Shown: positions 53,240-63,549 of the stretch, in pieces
Layout: the number at the start of each line of letters is the position of its first letter
Position numbering within the stretch: position 1 is the first letter of the stretch
NCBI RefSeq assembly: GCF_905171775.1
Contig: NC_053494.1
Coordinates: 159,638,456-159,702,455 of the forward strand
Length of the DNA: 64,000 nucleotides
From: Rana temporaria
Taxonomy: Eukaryota > Chordata > Amphibia > Anura > Ranidae
Direction: 5' to 3'
The notes under the pieces: generated by a model
Databases searched by the model: none
What the model was told of the DNA's origin: nothing
What the model saw: only the letters and a program-made list of their open reading frames with translations
Translations under genes and position numbers: made by a program

Positions 53240-54063
53240 TGCTCTTTCTTTTGGCCACTAGGGGAGTGCGCCCTCAGGCAATGCGAGTGCCTGGCGGGTG
53301 CAATGACCGCCTGGCACCAGCGATCGCCCGTGACAGAGCGAGATCCGGGATCTGTGTGTGTAATTCACAAATCCCGGTTCTTTCAGGGGTGTAGAGGCAA
53401 ATCGTGTGTTCATACCAACTATGAACACCATTCGATCTCTCCTCCTAGACAGTCCCACCCCCCCTAGAGTTAGAACACACATTTAACCCCTTTATCGCCC
53501 CCTAGTGATAACCCCTTCCCTGCCAGTGACATGCAGCAATCTGTGCATTTTTATAGCACTGATCGCTCTTATAAATGTCAATGGTCCCAAAAATGTGTCA
53601 ACAGTATCCGATGTGTCTGCCGCAATATTGCAGCACCGCCAAGAATCGCAGATTGCAGCCATTACTAGTAAAAAAATAATAATAAAAATGTCATAAATCT
53701 ATCCCCCATTTTGTAGACGCTATAACTTTTGCACAAACCAATCAATATACGCCTATTGTGATTTTTTTTTACTAAAAATATGTAGAAGAATATATATCGG
53801 CCTAAACTGAGAAAAACTTTTTTTGAAAAAAAAAAACGTGGTATATTTATTATAAATTGTCGCTCTTTTGTTTATAGCATAAAAAAATTTAAAAAAATGT
53901 AGAGGTGATCAAATACCACCAAATAAAAAGCTCTATTTGTGGGGGGAAAAGGGAGGTAAATTAAGTTTGGGTATAGTGTCGCAGGACCGTGCAATTGTCA
54001 GTTAAAACGCAAAAAATGGCCTGGTCATTGAGCAGCCAAATCTTCTGGGGCTGAAGTGGTTAA
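53240..54063 (-). mobile_element. CCACTT-type element, inverted copy
   Basis: Ends in GGCTGAAGTGGTTAA at 54063 and carries the inverse core (TTTTGTTTATAGCATAAAAA, ATCAAATACCACCAAATAAA, TGTCGCAGGACCGTG). The left end, near 53240, lacks a clear TTAA. A hairpin around GATCCGGGATC lies near 53345. Confidence 0.7.
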
Positions 54064-55445
54064 AAATAAAAATTACCTTTACATTCACGTCAAGCCTTGC
54101 AGCTTCACAGCCTTTTGCCTGCCACGCTGCACATTGTAAATGGTATCGCAATCTTCAGGGACAAACACAAGTACCTACCCCCCCCCCCCCAAAAAAAAAG
54201 AATGCAAACAAGCAGAACTTTTGGATTAAGATCTGCTTAAATTGAAGCGGGTTGGCTACCATGCACAACTGCACCAAATTTTGCACCAGTTTTAGCAAGT
54301 CAACCTATATGTGTGAATGGACACATAGGCGTTGTGTTTGGGGCTTTGACAAAAAACACCAAAAGCTCCAAAAAGTTTAGTGCAAGGAAAGGACGTGGGG
54401 GCAAGATAGAGGCAACAAGGTGAACAAGGATAAAAGCGAGGAAACAAAAATGAGGAATATAGGCAACTACCCCCCAAAAGAATTATGACCAGTGCTAAAT
54501 AGAAGGGGGGAAAACACAGGAAGGCAAGCAAGCAAAAGAAATTGCAAAAAAAAAAAAAAAGATAAAGCTTTACAAAAACACAAAAAGTAAGTTTTGGAAA
54601 GACTACAGGAAAATAAAAAAAAAGGAGAGAAAAAAATATGATAAGAGTAGCATGGAAGTAGAGGTGTCAGCAGAAAATATTCCATGCATACTTGTGATAA
54701 CAATAACCTTTCTGATCAGGGACTATACTTTCTGAACACGCTCAGCTCCCGCCAATTAATATTCATTAGGCATTGCAGAGTGCGCTCATTGTCAGCCTCA
54801 GCTGTACTCTCCGCAGGGAAAGAAAGCTATATTTAAGATATTGGGAGAGATCCTCTCACAGGCAGAAGAGGCAGCAAGGTCATGATAGACCAATGAAACA
54901 ATTTGCCCCACAGCAATGTCTCCCTTGAACACTTTACCTCTGATCTCATGGTGTTGATTAATGAAGCGACGATGTCATTTAGACTAATATACCGGAGCGA
55001 CAAGAGAGTGAAAGCACTCACCCTTGTAACACAGTATCTGACACAGGACAAATGAATGTTCGTTTAATACATTTTCCAAGCATAGGCTAAAAATCATGCC
55101 CTGAGCATGGAAAGGCTTAATAGGGTACAATATGCATATTCGCAGATTTGAGGTGCTTAGTACAAACCACGCTGCTGCTCAGAAGTCACAGTCATTAGGA
55201 TGCTCGGTAGGAGCTCCATGTATAATATTGTATGTGCATTTTTCTTTACCACTGGAGAATACAGTTAAGTAGAGCAATGAATGTGTGTAATACCAATGGA
55301 TGGTTAAGCCACAAATGTCTCTTTATATGAATCTTTAAATGTGAATATATACAGCCTTCATAATGTCAGATTGGTAAAATGGATAACCCTTTGAGAAATT
55401 ATATACACACACGCACACAGTACATTATACAGTGTATGTATATGT
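54064..55445. other. AGPS intron; candidate regulatory block at 54700-55230
   Basis: 54330-54690 is purine-rich on the plus strand. 54700-55230 is free of the window's repeats and contains homeodomain-like AT cores (CCAATTAATATTCATTAGGC, GTTGATTAATGAAGCGACG) and an octamer-like ATATGCATATTCGC. It may be a conserved enhancer; this is inference only. Confidence 0.3.
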
Positions 55446-55452
55446 AATATAT

Positions 55453-55460
<8 letters not shown>

Positions 55461-55503
<43 letters not shown>
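55461..55503. repeat. (CA)n microsatellite
   Basis: About 21 CA units, preceded by a short TA run at 55446-55460. Confidence 0.98.
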
Positions 55504-55506
<3 letters not shown>

Positions 55507-55603
55507 TCAAAGCAATGTCTGGTATTTTGGTCTGTTGCTGTACCTTTAAGAACAAAATGGCTGCCTCCAGGTGAGCCTGCTCTGTTTGTGCAGAGTTATA
55601 CAG

Positions 55604-56410
55604 CAGTCATAACATTATGACCACTGACAGGTAAAGTGAATAACATTGATCATCTTGTTACAACGGTACCCTGATGTGGGTGGTATATATTAGGCAGCAA
55701 TTGAATGTTGTCCCTGAAGTTGAGGTGTTGAAAGTGGAAAAAATGTGCACGTGTAAGGAATTGAGCGACTCTGACAAGCGTCAAGACAACTGGGTCAGAA
55801 CATCTCCAAAACGTCAGCTCTTGTAAGATGTTACTGGTCTGCAGTTGTCATTACCTAGCAAAAGTAGTCTAAGGAAGGAAAACCAGGCAGCCAAGGCTCA
55901 TTGATGGACATGGGGAGTGAAGTTTGGCCCATGTATTCCGATCCAATAAAAGAGGTTCTGTAGCTTAAAACTGATGAAAAAGATAATGCTGGTTCCGATA
56001 GAAAGGTGTCCGGACATACAATGAATTACAGATTGTTACGTATGGGCTGCGTAGCCACAGACCAGTTAGGGTGCCCATGTCCATAGGCAAAAGCACCTAC
56101 AATGGGCACATGAACATCAGAACTGAACCATGGAGCAATGGAAGAAGGTGGCCTGGTTTTATGAATTTAAGAGTGGCTTGAAGAACATGAGTTTGAGGCG
56201 TTGGAAACCAAAATTTTCCTGGTCTTAATCCATGCAAGCATATGTGGGATGTGCTGGAAAAACGTCTGATCCACGCAGGCCCCACCTCACAACTTACAGG
56301 ACTTAAAGGATCCGCTATTGACAGCTTGGTGTTGGACTCCTTTAGAACTCTGAAGGTATTCTGTGGTATCGAATACCTCAACAGGTTATAGTGGGTAGTC
56401 CTAACTGTAT
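55604..56410 (+). mobile_element. Tc1-like element with internal deletion
   Basis: The 5' end begins near 55604 with CATAACATTATGACCACTGA, the terminal sequence of a Tc1-like family common in fish and frogs. The N-terminal helix-turn-helix region is recognisable with frameshifts (about 55750-56040). After 56130-56155, which encodes EQWKKVAW, the sequence jumps to the region just before the third catalytic residue and continues with LNPCKHMWDVLEKRL near 56225-56270. The central catalytic part, several hundred bases, is deleted. The 3' terminal repeat was not found. Non-functional. Confidence 0.8.
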
Positions 56411-57745
56411 GGCTAAATTGATGAAAATGTCCCATAGTTGAGAAACTCCGATAATTTAGAGTTGGGGACCACACTCGGCAGAGGTGCCTTGATGTGGCTT
56501 CCACATGTATCTTTAAATGTAACTAAAACTGTTTTTGTGGTTTGTTAAAATATTCATATATTACACAAATATACATACAAACACTTAAAGAACACTAGTA
56601 AAAATCAGCACTTTTCAACTTGACATGAATACCTTTCTTTTTTTTTTTCACGAAATTTTACGGTCCCATACTTGTGTGAGAGTAAGATGCTGGCAAGTTC
56701 ATCATACCGGTGTGTATCAAGTGGAGATAAGCAATAAATCCCACCAAAGACGGTTTGATCCGGATCTTCCTCACGTTCAGGTAGGAAGCAGGGATGAAAA
56801 GGGTCCAGGACTTGGACCTAGGAGTCCAGGGCTACCAGCACTAGCTGCTAGATGGAAATAGAAAGCCATCCTTTAAATCTATTGGTTCAGATTCTATTGG
56901 CCATCCCCAATAGCTCTTGCACACTGAACTGATAAATTTAAGGGGATTTAGCCAGTAAAGAGATCCCAGGATTACCTGCATACTATTTAAGGTATAAGCT
57001 CTCCAAAACCACTGCTTGGAAGGCTACAAATCATGCACTAATCCTTTTGCGGCTACCTATAACTGAAATTAGAGCTTTAGGTAAGACCATCAAGCTTTCA
57101 ATGTTCTAAACATAATCATAAGCTGGTTGCACAAACTTTTACCTTAATGATGATATGTTACTACAGCACCACATCCACTATCTAGTTTTTGACAATAGAC
57201 ATCCAAAAATTAAAACTTTGTTGTTTTCAAAATCTATTAGGCCTGGGTGGTAATACGTTGGAGATGAAGGCTATGCTTACTATTTTGCAAATAGCAACCA
57301 TAGAAAAACAAGTGCATGTGAGTAAGCAATGAATGCTTATGCAAGCACATTATATGGACAGAGGTTGAGAAACATTACATATGCATATTTTCTCATGCCT
57401 AATAAAAAAAAAAATTTTTAAATGCAAGAAATACTCCAATAAACTTTTTATTGTAAGCATTTATGTTAAATGAAGTACCATTTTATTTGCAGTGTTATTT
57501 GATATTTCTTGTGTATGTACATTTACATGGACAGCTCCTAAAAACGGACAAAAAGATGATAAGATGTTTTTGTAACAACTAGTTTGGTTTGGGCTTTCAT
57601 TCATTTCCTTGCACCTGAGAAATAAAACATTGATTCTCTACCAACCCCGGGCAACAGCAAGAGGTGCACAGCCTGTTAAAACCCACATATATCATTATCT
57701 ACAGAAGTTGTAAGTCAGTTACAGAACCATCAAAGTCTTACATAC
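56411..57745. other. AGPS intron, nothing recognised
   Basis: AT-rich, with a T tract near 56638-56648 and no repeat borders or frames. The donor of exon 57746-57858 is at its right edge. Confidence 0.6.
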
Positions 57746-57858
57746 CCAAACTTTGCAGCGATGTCATACACTTGCTTCTCATGCTGCAGAACTTTCTCAC
57801 GGTCACCCTCAAACAACAACGTTGCTACACAGAGACGATTTGGATCAAAGCCCTTAAA
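57746..57858 (-). CDS. AGPS: AGPS exon (FKGFDPN...DIAAKFG)
   Basis: 113-bp exon encoding FKGFDPNRLCVATLLFEG, then DREKVLQHEKQVYDIAAKFG. It starts in phase 0 after a TTTTACAG acceptor and stops after two bases of a glycine codon at a GTATGT donor. The stretch corresponds to human residues about 454-491. It contains the FEGDREKV segment, a strongly conserved part of the FAD-linked oxidase C-terminal domain in this family. The leucine that matches human Leu469 is present. The neighbouring introns are 3.4 kb upstream and a large 17.8 kb downstream. Confidence 0.95.
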
Positions 57859-58232
57859 CTGTAAAACAGAACATGTTAAATGTTTGGTCATAGTATGATG
57901 TTAACATCTACATCAACGCTTCACTGCTAAAGAAGCCCATACATACAGGATGACAGTCGCCCAATAATGTACATAAAGTAGCCTTAGACATTTGTCTCTA
58001 CCCAATTTCCCTGTCACAAGTTAATACTAGAACAACATTACTGCTCCTTCCCCATGTATGGGCATAAAAGAATGGCTGATCCAACTGGTCAGATGGTCTG
58101 AATGTGCGATTGCCCTCTATAATACAACTTTTTACATGCCAGTGGAAGCATGATCTACAGTATGTGTGATCACTGTAATGATTGTTTATCTACAATGTGT
58201 GCCACCTGCTGATTAGGCAAGAGAAAGCCACC

Positions 58233-58573
58233 TTAAAGCGGATGTGCAGTCAAAAAAAAATATTAAAAGCCAGCAGCTACAAATACTGCAGCTGCTGACT
58301 TTTAATATTAGGACACTTACCTGTCCTGTAGTCCAGCGGCGTCCGCATCAGATGACGAGCGATCGCTCGTCACCCTGCTGCTCCCCCCTCCATCCACGAT
58401 GTAACGCAATGCCCGTCTTTTGCCCGTGAATGCCGGGCCGGAAGTGGGTGCAAATACCTGTCTTTAGACAGGTATCTGCACCCCCCTCCCCCTGAAAGGT
58501 GTCAAATGTGACACCGGAGGGGGGGAGGGTGCCGATCAGCGCGACTTCACTTAAGGGTGGAGAACCGCTTTAA
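58233..58573. mobile_element. AGCGG-type TTAA element, abutting the next one
   Basis: TTAAAGCGGATGTGCAGTC to AGGGTGGAGAACCGCTTTAA. Its right TTAA (58570-58573) is also the left TTAA of the element that follows. Inside: the hairpin AAATACCTGTCTTTAGACAG and a G-rich stretch at 58519-58529. Confidence 0.78.
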
Positions 58574-59060
58574 AGGGGTTGTAAAGGAAAACATTTTTTT
58601 TCATAATAAGCATCCTTTACCTGCAGACATTCCTCTTTTCACGTCCTCATTGTTAGTTTTTGCTCAGAAGTTGCTCCATTTCTTCTCTGTTCACTTCCTG
58701 CTTGTCCGATTGTTACTCACCACCGTGAAGGGAGGCTTTACTGCGGTGGTCAGTGACGTGCTCGTCCCCTCCTGGCAACTACATCTGTGTGGCAGGATGC
58801 TCTTTATGTGTTACTTCAAGGAGGTGTGAATTACTAGGCATGCCACAATGCATACTGGGAAATGTAGTTCTTACATGAACGAGCGATGCAATACAGGAAG
58901 TGAATGAGAGAACAGAAACTAGAACGACGGAGGTGATATAGATGAAGGAATTTAATGGGTATTTACTATTTTTTTAACAGAATCATTACACTATTCTGTC
59001 TGTCTACCTTGCAGACATTAATTTTAGGCAAAAACATTTTTTCCTTTACAACTCCTTTAA
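58570..59060. mobile_element. GTTGTAAAG-type TTAA element
   Basis: Begins at the TTAA (58570-58573) shared with the previous element. The left end is TTAAAGGGGTTGTAAAGG and the right end CCTTTACAACTCCTTTAA. 491 bp, non-coding; inside are CACTTCCTGCTTG and its mirror TACAGGAAGTGAA. Confidence 0.8.
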
Positions 59061-59109
59061 AACATACCTTAATTTTATAGGTGCTCTCAGATTTCAAAGA
59101 ATGCAGATT

Positions 59110-59300
59110 AAGGCCTCATGTACACTGCTGCTGTTAAATGGAAGGAGCAGTTGGGCATTTTTTTCAGATGCCCCTGAACTCTCCTCTATGTTATCTTATA
59201 AGTACATGTACACAGGGTCGGGCAGTTGAGTTTAGAAGCATTTTTTGAAATGCAAAAAAATGCGTTCAGGACCGATGTTCAGAGGCATTAGAAACGCCAA
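59110..59300. mobile_element. TTAAGGCCTCATGTACAC element, left part
   Basis: Starts TTAAGGCCTCATGTACACTG, close to the family at 13889-14284, and continues with TTTTTTCAGATGCCCCTGAA, also found there. The right end could not be placed. Confidence 0.5.
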
Positions 59301-59732
59301 TGTCTCTGACTGGACAGAGAAGAAGCAGCACATACAGATTGAAGTGGCCCATCTTCTTATCAGCTTGGTCCCTGTAAACATACTTTCATGCAGCACACCT
59401 GATAAACTATATTAATTTATGTATTTTATATCTGCATGGAGTTCAGTATAAATACATTGTCTTTGTAACATCAATGCACCGCTACAAAAAAAGCGGTCTC
59501 CTGTCTTCACAAGACTCAATGTTTGTCGTAATGAGTCACTTACACTTCATGACTAGTCCAATCGTAACGTCACCTCTCTGCAGGTTTGCTTACAGACAAA
59601 TGCTGTTAGCTTAAGACATTTTCTTACAGGGAACATACAGGCGTATAGTTTTCACCTACATACCAAGAGCTTTGTCATACACTAGATCTCAAAAAGTAGG
59701 TTAATACCGCATAAGTGTTTATGTATTTCCAG

Positions 59733-60047
59733 TTAAAGCGGGGTTCCACCCGCGATTTTTTTTTTTTTTTTTAAAGTCAGCAGCTACAAACACTAATGGT
59801 GCTTTGTGAATGGGCGGCTGCTTTCTGGGATACACACAGTTCCCAGAAGGCAGCGCGCCCCATTCCCCAGAAGACAACGCAAGAGGACGAGGAAGGCGAC
59901 CTGCCGTGGACTAAGAAGAGGCAGATTAGGAAGATCCGCATAGCAACCGCAATTTCTAGTAAAAAAAAAAAAAAAAAGGTTTTCTATTTATTTTTTTGGC
60001 ATGATTTTGGTGTCTTTTTTTTTTTTTAGGGTGGACCTCCACTTTAA
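59733..60047. mobile_element. AGCGG-type TTAA element
   Basis: 315 bp from TTAAAGCGGGGTTCCACCCG to GGGTGGACCTCCACTTTAA, with T and A tracts just inside each end. It sits immediately before, or within, the Tc1 relic 60048-60450. Confidence 0.75.
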
Positions 60048-60450
60048 TGGTTTTTATAATGCTATAGCATACAAAGGCATTTTAGACAACTGTTCCTTTC
60101 CAACTTTATGGCAACAGTTTGGGCCTTTTCTGCTCCAGCATGACTGCCCCCCTGTGTACAAAGCCATCTCAATCAGTTTGACAAATTTCATATGGAGGAA
60201 CACAGCTGGCCTGCTGAGGCCCTAACCTCAACCCCGTCGTACACCTTGGTGATGAATTGGAATGCTGACTGCAAGCAAGGTCTTCTGCAAAATCGTCACA
60301 TGACCTCAGGTATTAATTGGCTAAAAAGGCACAAATTCCCAAAGGTGCACTCCAAAGCCATGTGGAAAGACTTCAAAAAGGTCTTAGAAATGTTATGTAG
60401 GTGTAGTGGTCAGGTGGCCGCAAACTATTTGTCACAAAAGAATCTTTAAC
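60048..60450 (+). mobile_element. Tc1-like transposase relic
   Basis: Begins right behind the TTAA-bounded element at 59733-60047. It encodes KGILDNCSFPTLWQQFGPFL, LQHDCPPVYKAISI and a degenerate C-terminal tail (GDELECWLQARSS-like after a frameshift), all typical of a Tc1 catalytic domain. Frameshifts near 60225 and 60260 break it. Closest to the same broad lineage as 12590-13180. Confidence 0.82.
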
Positions 60451-61276
60451 CTATTTACCACATATGATAAAAGTACACATGAAAATTAAAAGCAATTAAA
60501 GAAGTAAAAAAGAAGAAAAAAAAAAAAAAAGTTAAAAAAGGTACACTCTCCCCTAAAACTTTTGTAGTGTATTAAAGCCAAGACTTTTTCTTGTGTCTTT
60601 CATAAGAGTAGAGAAGGGCTAAGGCCTCCATTAGGTTTTCATTACTCTCTGCGTTCCCACTTAGGAGAGGCATCCCCTCTATATGCTCTGGTAAATGATG
60701 TCCCCAGGCCTGAAAACTAGGGAAAATTCTAAATTATGAATGGCTACCGAAAAAGGAATAGAAGGAAATGCTTATAATAGGGATACTTCTTTTAGACCCC
60801 CTTCAAACTGGAGATGTCTTTCAAGCGCTTTAGTGCTAAAAATAGGACCTGTAAAGCGCCTGAAAATGCCTCATCTGCAATTCCAGTGTGAAAGATCGAG
60901 TGCTTTCACACTGGGGCGGGGTGCTGCTCTGGCATGACATCAGAAAAAAATCCTGCAAGCGGCTTCTTTGAGGCGTGTTAGGAGCCACGCCTAAAGCAAC
61001 CCTGCCCATTGAAATCAATGGGCAGCGGCACTGCAAAGCGCCTCAGCAGCTGGTTCCAGGATCGCAAGAGTGTGAACCCAGGCTAAAGCGTTTTCCTCTC
61101 CCTTCTTTTTGTACCTACGGGACAGGAAGGGAATCCGCCCCTCTCCACCAAATAGGAAAAAGACAGCAGAGCTCTGGCAGCGAGAGCCCATATATAAATC
61201 ACTGCCACAAATTGCACATTTATATAGTAACACTTAATACTGTGAGCAATTTTGATGTAGAAACCAAATGTCATAC
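60451..61276. other. AGPS intron, nothing certain
   Basis: An A tract lies at 60517-60530. 60800-61085 is a GC-richer repeat with inverted words (AAAGCGCCTGAAAATGCC, AGGCGTGTTAGGAGCC, GCAAAGCGCCTCAGCAGC). No gene. Confidence 0.45.
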
Positions 61277-61353
61277 CTTTGTGATGTAGAATTTTTTTAA
61301 GCCATCCAAAAATGAAGTAAAAAGTGAGGCCACCTGAGGTTTAAGAGCATGCC
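61277..61353 (-). CDS. AGPS: AGPS exon (GHALKPQV...FYITK)
   Basis: First AGPS exon in transcription order within the window, 77 bp. It opens in phase 1 with the last two bases of a glycine codon and encodes HALKPQVASLFTSFLDG followed by LKKFYITK. The acceptor is a T-rich tract ending in CAG at 61354-61356, and the donor is GTATGA starting at 61276. It matches human residues about 429-453, just after the residue altered in the known R419H RCDP3 allele; that arginine would be in the previous exon, outside the window. It ends in phase 0 at a lysine codon, so it joins directly to the next exon, which begins TTT AAG (Phe-Lys). Identification rests on protein similarity recalled from memory and on exact frame continuity. 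Confidence 0.95.
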
Positions 61354-61721
61354 CTGAAAAAAACAAAAAACAAAAGATGCAAGCACAAATAAATAAAAGT
61401 TTGATGGGCAAGCGGCTATAACGAGTGGTCAGCTAGCCCATCCAGTAGCAAAGTATATTTTTCTAGTGGTGTTTATGAAGGAATTTTTTTTTTTTTTAAT
61501 TTTTGGAAAATCAGTGTGCTTGCTATAGTGGCTAGCTGGCCAGTCAGGGAACAGCAAAAAAACAAAAAACAAAACAAAACCAAAAAAAACAAACAAACAT
61601 GCTTTTGGTTAAAGGCAGCCATGCCAGCTGAAGCCTACATTCCTCATAGTGGGATACAGAATAAATATATATTTTTATTAAATAAAGCAGTGACAACAAC
61701 AAGAATGGTATACAGAGTCCA

Positions 61722-61884
61722 CTAAAGCCCTGTACACACGATCGGAATTTCCGATGGAATAAGTCCGACTGACTTTTTCCATTGGAAATTCCGACCGTGT
61801 GTAGAGTTTAGATAGAGAACGTGTTCCATTTTACTCCGATGGAATTCCGATGAGAGTTTGGCCGATCGTGTGTACGGGGCATAA
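61722..61884. mobile_element. GTACACACGATCGG foldback MITE, 163 bp
   Basis: The ends AAAGCCCTGTACACACGATC and GATCGTGTGTACGGGGCATA are inverses. Inside, GGAATTTCCGATGGAATAAG mirrors CATTGGAAATTCCGACCG. One of the cleanest small foldbacks in the window. Confidence 0.75.
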
Positions 61885-61920
61885 CTCACAGTAGCCAATC
61901 AGATTACAACCTTTAGCAGT

Positions 61921-62859
61921 TTAACTGCTTGCCGACCAGCCGCCGTAGTTTTACGGCGACAGGTCGGCTGTGCTGGGCGAGATCACGTAGATCTACGTCA
62001 TCTCTCCCAGCAGCCAATAGGAGCGCGCACGCACGCCCCCCCGCTCGCTTTTGACTCCCACGCGCGTGCCCGGCAGTCGCGATCCCTGCCGGGCACCTGC
62101 GATCGTTCATTACAGAGCGAGAATCGGGAGCTGTGTGAGAAATGCCTGACTGTCTGTTGATACAATGTATGAACAGCGATCAGTAATTTCCCCTAGTGAG
62201 TCCACCCCCCCTACATACTCAACCCCTTCCCGCCCCCTAGTGTTAACCCCTTCCCTGCCAGTGGCATTTTTATAGTAATCAATGCATTTTTTTAGCACTG
62301 ATCGCTATAAAAATGCCAATGGTCCCAAAAATGTGTCAAACGTGTCCGAAGTGTCCGCCATAATGTCGCAGTACCGGAAAAAAATAAAAATCGCTGATCG
62401 CCGCCAATACTAGTAAAAAAAAAAAATATTAATAAAAATGCCATAAAACGACCTCCTATTTTGTAAACGCTATAACTTTTGCGCAAACCAATCAATAAAC
62501 GCTTATTGCGATTATTTTTTACGGAAAATATGTAGAAGAATACGTATCGGTCTAAACTGAGGGAAAAAATGATTTTTTTTATATATTTTTGGGGGATATT
62601 TATTATGGTAAAAAATAAAAAAATTCATTTTTTTCAAAATTGTCGCTCCATTTTTGTTTATAGCGCAAAAACTAAAAACCGCAGAGGTGATCTAATACCA
62701 CCAAAAGAAAGCTCTATTTGTGGGGAAAAAAGGCCGCCAATTTTGTTTGGGAGCCACGTCGCACGACCGCGCAATTGTCAGTTAAAGCGACGCAGTGCCG
62801 AATCGCAAAAAGTGCTCTGGTCTTTGACCAGCAAGATGGTCCGGGGCTTAAGTGGTTAA
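61921..62859 (-). mobile_element. CCACTT-type TTAA element, inverted, near complete
   Basis: 939 bp from TTAACTGCTTGCCGACCAGC to GGGGCTTAAGTGGTTAA. The core in inverse order includes CGCTATAACTTTTGCGCAAA, TTTTTGTTTATAGCGCAAAA and ATACCACCAAAAGAAAGCTC. It closely matches the right arm of 16697-17706 read backwards. Confidence 0.75.
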
Positions 62860-63099
62860 AGCAGAACAAAACAGGAGGTCAGAGGAAATCCCTGGGTGCC
62901 ACCAAATCTAGTGTGCATATTGGAAGACTTCCCCTCTATTCCTGTTCTGGTGACAAGCCAAGATGTAGGATTCTTCTGCTTTTGCTTTCACTTTCCGTGA
63001 TAATGGTAAACAGGACAAATAGAGAAAGTGAATCTGCCCAATGGGGGCCCTGACAGCAATAGAACTCCGACAGGTGCTCCAATTCCTCTCCACCCTACC

Positions 63100-63542
63100 T
63101 TAAAGCGGGGTTCTGGGCAGAATTTGTTATTTTATTTTTTGCAAGCAAAAATTAATCACATTAAATAGTCCCTAAAACATATTAATAGCTCCCCAATCGT
63201 TCCAGAAATCATTGCAAATACTTGCCTTATATCCTCCAGCTCATGTTGTGCCCGTATCCATCATATGTGTGGGCATGTGAAGCCCAGTTCCTTTTTCTTC
63301 CTGGTTTTCAGGGAGAAGTGCATGCTGGGCGATTTTTAGGCACAGTAATGCCCAGAGACTCCTGGGAAATGTGTCATCATTTCCCAGGAGGCAATGGGGT
63401 CTTAGGACAGGAAGTTGAACCACCTAGGACCAGGAACTAGGCAGATTACGAAATGTGCCTAGTAACAGCCAGATAGAAGTGACTTACATTAACGGCAAGC
63501 TGTTGATAGAAAGTTCATTTTTAGGATGGAACTCCGCTTTAA
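63100..63542. mobile_element. AGCGG-type TTAA element
   Basis: 443 bp from TTAAAGCGGGGTTCTGGGC to AGGATGGAACTCCGCTTTAA. Inside is the mirrored pair GGGAAATGTGTCATCATTTC. It abuts the Tc1 relic starting near 63550. Confidence 0.75.
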
Positions 63543-63549
63543 ACTAAAA

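Larger units (their letters stand above)
8820..61353 (-). other. AGPS: AGPS gene, seven consecutive internal exons with introns
   Basis: Span of the part of the alkylglycerone-phosphate synthase gene that lies in the window. The enzyme is a peroxisomal FAD protein that exchanges the acyl chain of acyl-DHAP for a fatty alcohol, the step that makes the ether bond of plasmalogens. Seven exons of 77, 113, 70, 62, 90, 100 and 58 bp read in order on the minus strand. All visible borders are AG/GT, and each split codon closes correctly with the next exon. Introns between them measure about 3.4, 17.8, 11.3, 4.7, 13.5 and 1.3 kb. The encoded stretch of about 190 residues aligns without gaps to my memory of human AGPS 429-618. 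Exons for the N-terminal half lie above 64000. The final C-terminal exon or exons were not found below 8820 and probably lie before position 1. No stop or frameshift is seen, so the gene looks functional. Confidence 0.95.
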
